A stretch of DNA of 64,000 nucleotides from Bradyrhizobium sp. DOA9 (GTDB lineage: Bacteria > Pseudomonadota > Alphaproteobacteria > Rhizobiales > Xanthobacteraceae), in NCBI RefSeq assembly GCF_000617845.2, contig NZ_DF820425.1, forward strand, positions 6,268,741 to 6,332,740, given 5' to 3'. The notes under the pieces are model-generated. The model ran no database searches. It was not told the DNA's origin and was given only the letters and a program-made list of their open reading frames with translations. Made by a program: the position numbers and the translations under genes. Position 1 is the first letter of the stretch, and every line of letters starts with the position of its first letter. This document shows, in pieces, positions 51,502 through 60,529 of the stretch.

Positions 51502-53853
51502 TCACTCCGCCGCAAGCGGCTTTGTCGCCTCCGCCTTGAGCTCGGCCCGGGTCTTGGGCTTAGCCTTAATTCGCAGCTCCTCGAGATCCTGCCGGTCGCG
51601 CACGCTGTTGCGGAAAATCTGATCTTTTCCGGGCAGATATTGCGGGGGGCAGAAGGCGTCGTTTGCCCCGTACCAGGCCGCCGCCTTCATGGTGAAGAAG
51701 GGGTCGACCAGGTGGGGGCGGCCGAGGGCGACGAGGTCCGCCCGGCCGGCGGCCAGAATGGTGTTGGCCTGGTCCGCCGTGGTGATGTTGCCGACGCACA
51801 TCGTGGCGACGCGCGCCTCGTTGCGGACCTGGTCGGAGAAGGGCGTCTGGAACATGCGTCCGTAGACCGGCTGCGAATCGCGCACGGTCTGGCCGGTCGA
51901 GACGTCGACGAGATCGACACCCGCCTCGGCAAAGGCGCGTGCGATGGCGACGGCATCATCGCCGGTGATGCCTCCGTCCGCCCAATCGGTCGCGGAGATA
52001 CGCACCGACATCGGCTTGTGCGACGGCCACACCGCGCGCAGCGCCTCGAAAATCTCCAGCGGGAACCGCAGGCGGTTGGCGAGCGAGCCGCCATATTCGT
52101 CGGTGCGGGTATTGGTCAGCGGCGAGATGAAGCTCGCGAGCAGATAGCCGTGGGCGCAGTGCAGTTCGAGCATGTCGAAGCCGCAGCGCTCGCCGCGCCC
52201 GGCCGCCGCGACGAAAGCGTTCCTCACCGCATTCATGCCGGCGCGGTCGAGCTCGCGCGGCACCTGGCTGTCGGGGAAATAGGGCAGCGGCGATGCCGAA
52301 ACAATATCCCAGGCGCCCTGCTCCAGGGGACGGTCCATGCCGTCCCACATCAATTTCGTGGCGCCCTTGCGACCGGCGTGCCCCAGTTGCAGGCAGATCT
52401 TTGCGGCCGAGTTGCCGTGGACGAAATCCACGATGCGGCGCCAGGCGGCCCCCTGCTCATCGTTCCATAGGCCAGCGCAGCCGGGCGTGATCCGGGCCTC
52501 GCGGCTGACGCAAGTCATCTCGGTGAAGATCAGGCCGGCGCCGCCGATCGCGCGCGAGCCGTAATGCACGAGGTGGAAATCAGTCGGCACGCCTTCCTTC
52601 GCCGAATACATGCACATCGGCGACATCACCGCGCGATTGGCGAGCTGCATCTCACGCAGGCGGAACGGCTGGAACAGCGGCACCATCGGCCGGTCGGTGT
52701 CGACGTCGAAGCCGCTGCTGCGCACCTGCCTCGCAAACGACTTGTCGACCTCGGCCACGAAATCCGGCGCACGGAGCTTGAGATTGTCATAGGTGATCGC
52801 CTTCGAGCGCGTCATCACGCCGAAGGCGAACTGCACCGGATCGAAATCCCAGAAGCGGTCGACATGCTCGAACCAGACCAGCGAAACGTCGGCGGCATGC
52901 TGCGTCTTCTCGACCTCCTCGCGGCGGCCGTGCTCATAGACCTCCAGCGCCGCCTTGATGCTGGGCGCCTTCTCCATGGCTTCGGCCAGCGCGATGGCGT
53001 CTTCCATCGCGAGCTTGGTGCCTGAGCCGATGGAGAAATGCGCGCTCGCCTTGGCGTCGCCGAGCAGCACCATGTTGTCCTTGACCCAGCGCTTGCTGCG
53101 GATCATCGGGAAGTTGCGCCACATCGAGCGGTTGATGAGCAGCTTGTGCCCATCGAGGAACCAGCCGAAAATGTCGGCCATGCGTGCGGCGGATTGCGTC
53201 TCGTCCAGTCCCGTCAGGCCGGCCCGCTCGAACGTCTCGGGATCAGTCTCGAAGATCCAGGTCGAGTGCCCGGCTTCATACTGATAGGCGTGGGCAATGA
53301 ACGGCCCCCATTCGGTCTCCTGGAAGATGAAAGTGAAGGCATCGAGCGGCTTGGTCGAGCCCATCCAGGCGAACTTGTTGGAGCGGAGGTCGACCTCGGG
53401 CTGAAAGTGATCGACGTATTTCTCGCGAAAGCGGCTGTTGATGCCGTCGGCGATCAGGACGAGATCGGCATCGGCAAACCGGGATTCATCCTCTATGTCC
53501 GCCTCGAAGTGCAGGACGACGCCAAGCTCGCGGGCCCGCTCCTGAAGGATCAGAAGCAGCTTGCGCCGCGAGCAGCCGCAGAAGCCGTTGCCGCCGACGC
53601 GGTGCACGGTGCCGCGGAAGTGCACGGCGATGTCATCCCAGTAAGCGAACTCCTGGGTGATGCGGCGATAGCTCGGAAGATCGTGCTTTTCGAAATTGTC
53701 GAGCGTCGCATCCGAGAACACCACGCCGAAGCCGAAGGTGTCGTCGGCCCGATTGCGCTCATAGACCGTGATGTCCGCGCCCGGACGCTGCTTCTTGAGC
53801 AGGATCGCAGCATAAAGACCCGCAGGTCCGCCACCGATGATCGCGACTTTCAT
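51502..53853 (-). CDS. FAD monooxygenase / old-yellow-enzyme fusion (2-aminobenzoyl-CoA monooxygenase/reductase-like)
   Basis: This 783-residue protein joins two flavin enzymes. Residues 1-375 are a group A monooxygenase (GGGPAGLYAAILLKK; ADGINSRFREK; NMVLLGDAKASAHFSIGSG) of the salicylyl-CoA hydroxylase type. Residues 390-770 are an NADH:flavin oxidoreductase (LFQPFRLREMQLANRAVMSPMCMYSA; LQLGHAGRKG; CAHGYLLASF). The same fusion is known as 2-aminobenzoyl-CoA monooxygenase/reductase in aerobic anthranilate degradation, where it hydroxylates and then reduces the ring of the CoA ester. A CoA ligase of matching type is 4 kb away. An operator-like site lies 34-52 bp upstream. Confidence 0.87.
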   Translation of the reverse strand: MKVAIIGGGPAGLYAAILLKKQRPGADITVYERNRADDTFGFGVVFSDATLDNFEKHDLPSYRRITQEFAYWDDIAVHFRGTVHRVGGNGFCGCSRRKLLLILQERARELGVVLHFEADIEDESRFADADLVLIADGINSRFREKYVDHFQPEVDLRSNKFAWMGSTKPLDAFTFIFQETEWGPFIAHAYQYEAGHSTWIFETDPETFERAGLTGLDETQSAARMADIFGWFLDGHKLLINRSMWRNFPMIRSKRWVKDNMVLLGDAKASAHFSIGSGTKLAMEDAIALAEAMEKAPSIKAALEVYEHGRREEVEKTQHAADVSLVWFEHVDRFWDFDPVQFAFGVMTRSKAITYDNLKLRAPDFVAEVDKSFARQVRSSGFDVDTDRPMVPLFQPFRLREMQLANRAVMSPMCMYSAKEGVPTDFHLVHYGSRAIGGAGLIFTEMTCVSREARITPGCAGLWNDEQGAAWRRIVDFVHGNSAAKICLQLGHAGRKGATKLMWDGMDRPLEQGAWDIVSASPLPYFPDSQVPRELDRAGMNAVRNAFVAAAGRGERCGFDMLELHCAHGYLLASFISPLTNTRTDEYGGSLANRLRFPLEIFEALRAVWPSHKPMSVRISATDWADGGITGDDAVAIARAFAEAGVDLVDVSTGQTVRDSQPVYGRMFQTPFSDQVRNEARVATMCVGNITTADQANTILAAGRADLVALGRPHLVDPFFTMKAAAWYGANDAFCPPQYLPGKDQIFRNSVRDRQDLEELRIKAKPKTRAELKAEATKPLAAE

Positions 53854-53886
53854 GGGAGCCTCGCCACTTCACCCGGCCATGAAACT

Positions 53887-53905
53887 ATTTTAAGCCTAAA
53901 ATAAT
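53887..53905. promoter_or_regulatory. candidate MarR operator 4 (TTTTAAGCCTAAAA)
   Basis: This site lies 34-52 bp upstream of the monooxygenase fusion and just after the crotonase gene. Its complement carries the same 14-mer as site 1, so the two promoters share one site. Confidence 0.6.
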
Positions 53906-53954
53906 TTCCCGCAAGCCCCCCTCGCTGGATTGGCTGCAGATAATTGCGACCGGC

Positions 53955-54791
53955 TCAGTCGCCCCTGAAGACCGGCTTGACCTTGTTGGCGAAAGCCTCG
54001 AAGGCACGCTCGAAATCCGCGGTGGTCATGCACAGCGCCTGGGCAACGGCCTCCGCCTCGATCGCCTCCTCCACCGACATCGCCCATTCCATGGCCAGCA
54101 TCCGCTTGGTCATGGTGTTGGCGAAGGTCGGACCTTCGGCGACCTGCCTGGCCAGGACCTGCGCCTGGGGCAGCACCTGCTCTGGCGTGACGATGCGGCT
54201 GAAGAAGCCCCAGCGCTCGCCCTCTTCCGCGGTCATGAACCGGCCGGTGTAGAGCAGCTCGGAAGCGCGGGACTGTCCGATGATCCGCGGCAGGATGGCG
54301 CAAGCGCCCATGTCGCAGCCGGCCAGCCCCACCTTGTTGAACAGGAATGCTACCTTGGCTCCGCTGGCCGCAAGGCGCATGTCCGATGCCATGGCGATGA
54401 TCGCCCCGGCGCCGGCGCAGATGCCCTCGACCGCGGCCACGATCGGCTGCGGACACGCCCGCATCGCCTTGACGAGATCGCCGGTCATGCGGGTGAAGGC
54501 GGTCAAGCCCTTGGTGTCCATCTTCACCAGCGGGCCGATGATCTCGAACACGTCGCCGCCGGACGAGAAATTACCGCCGGCCCCCGTGACGACGATGGAC
54601 TTGACCACGTCGTCGAAGGCGCAGGCGCGGAAGAAATCAGTCAGTTCCCGATAGCTCTCGAATGTCAGCGGATTCTTTCGTTCGGGGCGGTTGAGCGTGA
54701 CCGTCGCAACGCCGTCGACGACGGCGAGCAGGAAATGCTGCGGCGAGTAATCCGCAAGCGGCACGGTGACGGGATTGGCTGGTCTGCTCAT
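53955..54791 (-). CDS. enoyl-CoA hydratase family protein of the aromatic cluster
   Basis: The 278-residue crotonase has VTLNRPERKNPLTFESY near residue 30, GNFSSGGDVFEI near 74 and GICAGAGAIIAMASDMRLA near 120. The SSGGD variant and the Asp/Glu pattern differ from ordinary hydratases, which suits an unusual ring-derived substrate. AAGGAGATGCC gives a strong ribosome site. It is followed by the monooxygenase fusion on the same strand and preceded by an SDR gene, so it probably acts after ring reduction. Confidence 0.88.
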   Translation of the reverse strand: MSRPANPVTVPLADYSPQHFLLAVVDGVATVTLNRPERKNPLTFESYRELTDFFRACAFDDVVKSIVVTGAGGNFSSGGDVFEIIGPLVKMDTKGLTAFTRMTGDLVKAMRACPQPIVAAVEGICAGAGAIIAMASDMRLAASGAKVAFLFNKVGLAGCDMGACAILPRIIGQSRASELLYTGRFMTAEEGERWGFFSRIVTPEQVLPQAQVLARQVAEGPTFANTMTKRMLAMEWAMSVEEAIEAEAVAQALCMTTADFERAFEAFANKVKPVFRGD

Positions 54792-54833
54792 GGCATCTCC
54801 TTGGATCTTATGTTCCGGCCCTGCTTCGCCACG

Positions 54834-55595
54834 CTAGATTTCACCGCCGGCAACCGCGATCGCCTGCCCAGTGATCGCACTGGCGCCTTCGCCGCACAGC
54901 CAGAGCACCGCGTCGGCCACCTCCTGTGGCGTGATCAATCGTCCTTGCGGATTATGCTTTGCGAGCTCGGCGATCGCCTGCTCGCGGGTCCGGCCGGTCT
55001 TCTTCATGATGTTGTCGATGCTGCCGGCGATCAGATCGGTGTCGGTGAAGCCGGGGCACACTGCATTCACGGTGACGTTGCTTCCAGCCATCTCGAGAGC
55101 GAGCGAACGCACCAGGCCGATCACGGCGTGCTTGGCCGCTGCATACGCACTGACATAAGCGTAGCCCTTGAGCCCGGCGGTGGACGCCACCGCGACGATG
55201 CGGCCGCAAGGACGATCCTTCATGCCCGGCAGCACGGCCTGGATGGCATGCACGACGCCCATGAAATTGACGTCCATCATGCGGCCGAAGAGCGCGCTGT
55301 CTGATTTGGCGAACGGCGCCGACTCAGCGCTGCCCGCATTGGCAACCAGGATGTCGATCGGCTTGCGCGCACTTGCCGCGGCGATCGCGGCCTTCACAGA
55401 TGCTTCGTTCGCGACATCAGCGACAGCTGCAAAGTGGGCAGCCCCTGCGTTGACCGCCTCGTCGAGAGCCGCCGCGTTCCGGCCAAGCACTGTTACGGTC
55501 GCGCCAGCGCCGACGAGAGAGGAAGCGATCGCGCGGCCGATGCCGCGCCCGCCACCGGTGACCAGCGCGTGCGGCGAATGCGGCAATCCGGACAT
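54834..55595 (-). CDS. short-chain dehydrogenase (3-hydroxyacyl-CoA dehydrogenase-like)
   Basis: This 253-residue SDR has TGGGRGIGRAI near residue 14, NAG near 86, Ser in VASTAGLKG and the catalytic Tyr and Lys in YVSAYAAAKHAV. The tail (GEGASAITGQAIAVAGGE) is typical. It is 42 bp upstream of the crotonase gene in the same direction, so it may oxidise the alcohol made by hydration. An operator-like site lies 40-55 bp upstream, so it heads this transcription unit. Confidence 0.9.
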   Translation of the reverse strand: MSGLPHSPHALVTGGGRGIGRAIASSLVGAGATVTVLGRNAAALDEAVNAGAAHFAAVADVANEASVKAAIAAASARKPIDILVANAGSAESAPFAKSDSALFGRMMDVNFMGVVHAIQAVLPGMKDRPCGRIVAVASTAGLKGYAYVSAYAAAKHAVIGLVRSLALEMAGSNVTVNAVCPGFTDTDLIAGSIDNIMKKTGRTREQAIAELAKHNPQGRLITPQEVADAVLWLCGEGASAITGQAIAVAGGEI

Positions 55596-55634
55596 GCGCT
55601 GGCTCCCTCGGATCTCGTGATCTGCTTCCGATAT

Positions 55635-55650
55635 ATTTTAACCTTCAAGT
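55635..55650. promoter_or_regulatory. candidate MarR operator 5 (TTTTAACCTTCAAG)
   Basis: This is a more degenerate copy, 40-55 bp upstream of the SDR gene. It keeps the spacing of the other sites. Confidence 0.4.
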
Positions 55651-55711
55651 TTTTGCAACGAAAGCCGCGCTCGGGTACCAAATGCCGCCGCATGAGACGG
55701 CCCGAAAATTG

Positions 55712-55728
55712 CTTTAAGTATAAAATTA
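55712..55728. promoter_or_regulatory. candidate MarR operator 6 (CTTTAAGTATAAAA)
   Basis: This site lies 58-74 bp upstream of the alpha/beta-hydrolase gene and faces the opposite unit from site 5. Confidence 0.45.
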
Positions 55729-55785
55729 TCGCTTCCCATCCCCGAAAGGCCTGTTAGCATCGAAGGCCCAGCAGAAGGATGTCGC

Positions 55786-56601
55786 GTGTCGCAGCCTGTG
55801 CCAATGATAACAAAGGACGGACGCTTCGCCTACGAAGCCGCGGGCGATCCGGGCGCGATACCGCTGATCTTCCTGCACGGAATCGGCGGCGCGGCGCGGG
55901 CCTGGCGGCGGCAGCTTGCCACATTCGGCGACCGCTTCCACGCGATCGCATGGGACATGCCCGGGTATGGCGGATCGGCGCCGCTTGCGAGCGTCAGTAT
56001 CGCCGCCCTGGCGGAGGCGCTGCAGCAATTCATCGCGCAACTCGGCGTCAGCAGACCTGTTCTGGTCGGCCATTCCATCGGCGGCATGATCGTTCAGAAG
56101 TGGCTGGTTCAGTCCCCCAAACTGGCGCGCGCAGTCGTGCTGGCGCAGACCAGCCCTGCGTTCGGAAAGGCGGACGGCGACTGGCAGAAATCCTTCATTG
56201 CGGCAAGGCTCGGACCGCTTGATCGCGGGGAGACGATGAAGTCGCTAGCGCCTTCGCTGGTGCAGGAGCTTGTCGGCGACGATCCCGATCCGAACGGGAT
56301 GGAGGTTGCCCGCGAATGCATGGGAAGGGTGCCAGAGGCGAGCTATCGCGCCATGATGCTGGCGCTAATCGGCTTCGATCAGCGCAGCACGCTCGGACAA
56401 ATCTCCGTTCCCACACTGTTGCTGTCCGGCTCCAAGGACAATAACGCGCCTGCGCCGATGATGGCAAAGACGGCGACCTTTATTCCGGGAGCTGAATATG
56501 TCGAGCTCGCCGGCGTGGGCCATCTCGCCAATCTCGAACGCCCCGAGGCCTTCGACGAAGCTCTCGGCTGGTTCCTGAACTCTCTCGCGACCAAAGCCTG
56601 A
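55786..56601 (+). CDS. alpha/beta-hydrolase (ring-cleavage or ester hydrolase type)
   Basis: The 271-residue enzyme has the oxyanion loop FLHGIGG, the nucleophile elbow GHSIGG (Ser near residue 96) and the late His in GVGHLANLE. Size and layout fit the 3-oxoadipate enol-lactonase and C-C hydrolase group. A GTG start with AAGGA upstream is used. It is the first gene of the rightward operon (hydrolase, acyl-CoA dehydrogenase, ligase, opine-dehydrogenase-like, 3-hydroxyacyl-CoA dehydrogenase). A thioesterase or ring-opening function is plausible. Confidence 0.87.
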   Translation: MSQPVPMITKDGRFAYEAAGDPGAIPLIFLHGIGGAARAWRRQLATFGDRFHAIAWDMPGYGGSAPLASVSIAALAEALQQFIAQLGVSRPVLVGHSIGGMIVQKWLVQSPKLARAVVLAQTSPAFGKADGDWQKSFIAARLGPLDRGETMKSLAPSLVQELVGDDPDPNGMEVARECMGRVPEASYRAMMLALIGFDQRSTLGQISVPTLLLSGSKDNNAPAPMMAKTATFIPGAEYVELAGVGHLANLERPEAFDEALGWFLNSLATKA

Positions 56602-56613
56602 GGTGACTGTGCG

Positions 56614-57903
56614 ATGACTATGCAAAGCGGCAAGACGATTGGGATCACCAACGAGGTCGCGCTGGATGCGCCGATCTTCGATCCCACTGCATTCCGCTTG
56701 AGCAACGAGCAGGCCGGCATCATCACCCGCGCGAGAGAGATCGGCCAGACCGTGTTTGCTGGTCGCGCCGCCATTTACGATCGCGAGGCGACTTTCCCGA
56801 CTGAAAATTACCGCGATCTGCATCGCGTCGGCCTGCTCGGTATCGCCGTGCCCAAGAAGCACGGCGGCCTCGGCGCCAATTACCAGACCTATGCCCTGGC
56901 GGCAGCCGAAATCGGCCGCTATTGCGGCGCCACAGCGCTGACCTGGAACATGCATGTCTGCTCGACCCTGTGGTCGGGTCCCCTCGCCGACGACCTCGAC
57001 ATGGATACCGAGACCCGTGCCGAGCATGAGCGGCGGCGTGCGGTCCATTACAAGCGCATCGTCGAGGATGGTGCGATCTATTCGCAACCCTTCTCCGAAG
57101 GCGGAGCTGCCGCTGCGGGCGGCGTTGCTTTCGGCACCGAGGCAAGGCCGGTCGCGGGCGGCTGGATCGTCAACGGCAAAAAGATCTTTGCCTCGCTCTC
57201 GGGCCACGCCGACTATTACGGCGTGCTTTGCACCGAGATCGAGCAAGGCGAGAAGGCTTCGCGCCGCAATACGCTTTACTTGGCGATATCAGCCGAATCA
57301 GAAGGCGTCTCGGTCGTCGGCGACTGGGATCCGCTGGGCATGCGCGGCACGGTTTCGCGGACCCTGCTGTTCAAGGACGTGTTCGTACCGGAAGATTCAG
57401 CGCTGATGCCGCGCGGCGTCTATTTCCAGGCCGCAATGCGCTGGCCGCACATGTTCCTGACGCTGTCGCCGACCTATATGGGCCTGGCGCAAGCCGCCTA
57501 CGATTTCACCGTACGTTACTTGCGCGGCGAAGTCCCGGGCATGCCGCCGGTCAAGCGGCGGATGTACCCGACCAAGCAGATCGCGGTGGCGCAGATGCAG
57601 ATCAAGCTGGAGCAGATCAAGGGGATCTGGTTCCAGGCCGTGACCGAGGCGCGCGCCAATCCGAGCAAGGAGCAGGTGCTGCGCGCCTACGCCGCGCAAT
57701 ATTCGGTGATGGAGGGCGCCAATGAGCTCGCCGCGCTCGCGATCCGCACCTGCGGCGGTCAGGCCATGCTTCGCTCGCTGCCGCTGGAGCGTATCTATCG
57801 GGACAGCCGCTGCGGCTCGCTGATGCTGCCCTGGACCGCCGAACTCTGCCTCGACCGGATCGGGCGCGAAGCGCTGTACGAGGCCGGTGAAACGGACGAC
57901 TGA
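56614..57903 (+). CDS. acyl-CoA dehydrogenase family protein
   Basis: This 429-residue flavoprotein has the acyl-CoA dehydrogenase layout: N-terminal helices, IAVPKKHGGLGANYQTYALAA near 76, a middle beta domain (FSEGGAAAAGGVAFG, GWIVNGKKIF), DPLGMRGTVSRTLLF, and a C-terminal helical domain. It lacks the textbook signature sequences, so it may act on an uncommon thioester or as a flavin monooxygenase of the same fold. The ATG follows the hydrolase gene by 12 bp with GAGGTGA. Two bases separate it from the next gene. Confidence 0.85.
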   Translation: MTMQSGKTIGITNEVALDAPIFDPTAFRLSNEQAGIITRAREIGQTVFAGRAAIYDREATFPTENYRDLHRVGLLGIAVPKKHGGLGANYQTYALAAAEIGRYCGATALTWNMHVCSTLWSGPLADDLDMDTETRAEHERRRAVHYKRIVEDGAIYSQPFSEGGAAAAGGVAFGTEARPVAGGWIVNGKKIFASLSGHADYYGVLCTEIEQGEKASRRNTLYLAISAESEGVSVVGDWDPLGMRGTVSRTLLFKDVFVPEDSALMPRGVYFQAAMRWPHMFLTLSPTYMGLAQAAYDFTVRYLRGEVPGMPPVKRRMYPTKQIAVAQMQIKLEQIKGIWFQAVTEARANPSKEQVLRAYAAQYSVMEGANELAALAIRTCGGQAMLRSLPLERIYRDSRCGSLMLPWTAELCLDRIGREALYEAGETDD

Positions 57904-57905
57904 CC

Positions 57906-59441
57906 GTGGACCTCTGTAGCCTGATCGACCGCAACGCGGCGTTCGCGCCAGACAAGACGGCCATTGCCTTCGAAGGGGCGCGGCTGAGTTACGCTTCATT
58001 CGCCGCGCGCATCGAGCAAACGGCCACGGCCTTGAAACAGGCGCTCGGCGTCGGCCGTGGCGACCGCGTTGCGATTCTAAGCCTGAATCGGCCTGATTAT
58101 CTGGTTCTGCTCTACGCATGCGCCCGGCTCGGCGCGATCCTGGTGCCGCTGAACTGGCGATTGGCTGTCGCCGAGCAGCTCTTCATCCTGGGAGATGCCG
58201 GCGCCAAGGTCCTGGTGCTCGAACAGGCGTTTTCCGGAGTGCTTGCCGAGCTGGGGCAGGCGGCAGTGGGGACGTGGGTCGTCGGCCTCGACTTCGCGCC
58301 ACCTCGCGGCACATCGTTCGAAGATTTGCTGGCCCGCGGCGACGGCTCGAGCCGAAATCCGCATACCAACCTCAGCTGCCCGCTGCTCATCGTCTACACG
58401 TCAGGCACGACGGGACGGCCAAAGGGCGCGGTGCTGCGTCAGGAGGCGCTGTTCTGGAACGGCGTCATGAGCCAGCACATGCACAACATGACATCCGAAG
58501 ACCATGTGCTGACCGTGCTGCCGTTCTTCCACGTCGGAGGCCTCAACATCCAGACCACGCCGGCGCTGCAGCTGGGCGCTACGGTCACGGTGCATGCACG
58601 CTTCGCGCCGGACGCCGCGCTTGCGACCATCGAGGGCGAGCGGCCGACACTGACGGTGATGGTTCCTGCGATCCTCCAGGCGGTCAGTGAGCACCCGGCC
58701 TGGGCGACCGCCGATCTTTCGTCACTCAGGGCCGTCGCCACCGGCTCGACCATCGTGCCGCCGCATTTGATCGAGCGTTTCGTCGCGCGCGATGTCCCGG
58801 TGCTTCAGGTCTACGGCTCGACCGAAACCTGCCCGATCGCCGTCTATACGCGGCTTGGCGGCGATCTCTCGCGCGCGGGATCGACCGGTCTCGCCGGCCT
58901 GTGCTGCGAGGCAAAGGTGATCGACCAGGCCGGCAACGAAATGCCCGCGGGCACGCCGGGAGAGATCGCGGTGCGCGGTCCCAATGTGTTCTTCGAATAT
59001 TGGGGCAATGAGGCCGCGACGCGCGAGGCGCTGCATGACGGCTGGTATCGCACCGGCGATATCGGCCTGTGCGATTCCGACGGCTATTTCTGGGTCCGCG
59101 ACCGCAAGAAGAACATGATCATTTCGGGAGGAGAAAACATCTATCCGGCGGAGGTCGAGCGCGTCCTGCTCGAACATCCCGAGGTCAGCGAATGCGCCGT
59201 GATCGGCCGGCCGGACCCGCGCTGGGACGAGGTGCCGATCGCCTACGTCATTGCGAGACCCGGCTGCCGGCTCGAAGCGGACCAATTGAGGGCACATCTT
59301 CAGGCACAACTCGCACGCTACAAGGTGCCGCGCGACATCGTCTTCGTCACGGATTTGCCGCGCACGGCGCTGGGCAAGGTCCAGCATTTCCTGCTGAAGC
59401 AGCTTGATGCGCAATCGCGCGCGCAAGGAGAAGCATCTTGA
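57906..59441 (+). CDS. AMP-dependent acyl-CoA ligase (second ligase of the cluster)
   Basis: The 511-residue ligase shows YTSGTTGRPKGAV near 160, VYGSTETCP near 303, the YRTGDIGLCDSDGYFWVRDRKKNMI stretch near 380 and the C-terminal P-R-T-A-L-G-K-V-Q catalytic Lys. It differs clearly from the aminobenzoate-type ligase at 45.9 kb and resembles fatty or aryl acid ligases, so it may activate another substrate or an intermediate. A GTG start is used. Its stop overlaps the start of the next gene by 4 bases. Confidence 0.88.
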   Translation: MDLCSLIDRNAAFAPDKTAIAFEGARLSYASFAARIEQTATALKQALGVGRGDRVAILSLNRPDYLVLLYACARLGAILVPLNWRLAVAEQLFILGDAGAKVLVLEQAFSGVLAELGQAAVGTWVVGLDFAPPRGTSFEDLLARGDGSSRNPHTNLSCPLLIVYTSGTTGRPKGAVLRQEALFWNGVMSQHMHNMTSEDHVLTVLPFFHVGGLNIQTTPALQLGATVTVHARFAPDAALATIEGERPTLTVMVPAILQAVSEHPAWATADLSSLRAVATGSTIVPPHLIERFVARDVPVLQVYGSTETCPIAVYTRLGGDLSRAGSTGLAGLCCEAKVIDQAGNEMPAGTPGEIAVRGPNVFFEYWGNEAATREALHDGWYRTGDIGLCDSDGYFWVRDRKKNMIISGGENIYPAEVERVLLEHPEVSECAVIGRPDPRWDEVPIAYVIARPGCRLEADQLRAHLQAQLARYKVPRDIVFVTDLPRTALGKVQHFLLKQLDAQSRAQGEAS

Positions 59442-60526
59442 AGATTGCAGTTCTGGGTGGGGGAAACGGCTCTTTCGCGGCCGCGGGCGATTTTGCGCTG
59501 TCGGGGCATGAGGTGCGGCTCTGGCGCCGCGACGCCGATCAGGTCGCGGCGCATCGCGCCGCCGGCTCGCGCATCCTGGTCAAGGATCACAACGGCGGTC
59601 ACGACGTGAAGCTGGCGCTGGTCACGACCGACATTGAGGACGCCGTCGATGGCACGGAGCTGATCCTGTGCCCGGCTCCTGCCTTCGCGCAAGCAGAAAT
59701 CGCTCGGCTGCTCGCGCCGCACCTGCGCAACGGTCAGGTCGTCTTTCTACCGCCGGCAACATTCGGCTCGATGATCTTCGCCCAGGCCGCGCGAGACGCC
59801 GGCAACCATGCCAAGACCAGCTTTGCCGAAACCGGCACGCTTCCGTGGCTGACCCGCAAGCACGGACCGTTCGAGGTCGCGATCACCATCCGCGCCAAGC
59901 GGCTCCCGGTCGGCGTATTCCCGCTCGATCAGGCGCCCCACGCGCTCGAAGTGATCGGACGCGCTTTTCCAGACGCGATCGAGGCGTGCGGAGACGCGCT
60001 GTCGGGCGCACTGATGAATGCGGGCCCGATCATTCATCCGCCGTTGATCGTGATGAACGCCGGCCCAATCGAACATTTCGAGCTCTGGGACATTCACAAG
60101 GAAGGTACGCAAGCCGCGATCCGCAGGGTCACCGACGCGCTCGACGCAGAACGCATCGCGGTGCGCGAAGCACTCGGCTACGGCGCGCCGCATTTCCCGC
60201 TGGCTCATCATTACGCGAAGGAAGGCGAGATCTGGATGTATGGCCGCGGCTCGCATGACCGTCTGACCGATTCCGGTGACTGGCGCGAGCGGATCGTGCT
60301 GACCGAGCACCGCTACATGCGTGAGGACCTACGGCTCGGGCTGTCGCTGCTGGTGTCCGTCGCGGGCTTGGCTGGCGTGGCCACGCCGCTCGCCAAAGCA
60401 TTTCTCTCGATCGGCGGCGCGGTCTGCGGTGAGGATTTCGCGCGCGGTGGCCGGACGCTCCAGACGCTGGGGCTCAGCGATCTCGGCAAGACGGAATTAC
60501 AGACGCTGCTCCGCAATGGATTCTGA
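59438..60526 (+). CDS. NAD/NADP octopine/nopaline dehydrogenase-family protein
   Basis: This 362-residue protein has a Rossmann fold (AVLGGGNGSFAAAGDFALSGHEVRLW) and the helical C-terminal domain of opine dehydrogenases (MNAGPIIHPPLIVMNAGPIEHFELW; EALGYGAPHFPLAHHYAKEG). Such enzymes reversibly join or split amino acids and keto acids through a secondary amine. A TTG start with GGAG upstream overlaps the ligase stop (TTGA). Its presence between a CoA ligase and a beta-oxidation dehydrogenase is unusual and suggests a nitrogen-containing intermediate. The actual substrate is unknown. Confidence 0.83.
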   Translation: MKIAVLGGGNGSFAAAGDFALSGHEVRLWRRDADQVAAHRAAGSRILVKDHNGGHDVKLALVTTDIEDAVDGTELILCPAPAFAQAEIARLLAPHLRNGQVVFLPPATFGSMIFAQAARDAGNHAKTSFAETGTLPWLTRKHGPFEVAITIRAKRLPVGVFPLDQAPHALEVIGRAFPDAIEACGDALSGALMNAGPIIHPPLIVMNAGPIEHFELWDIHKEGTQAAIRRVTDALDAERIAVREALGYGAPHFPLAHHYAKEGEIWMYGRGSHDRLTDSGDWRERIVLTEHRYMREDLRLGLSLLVSVAGLAGVATPLAKAFLSIGGAVCGEDFARGGRTLQTLGLSDLGKTELQTLLRNGF

Positions 60527-60529
60527 TCG

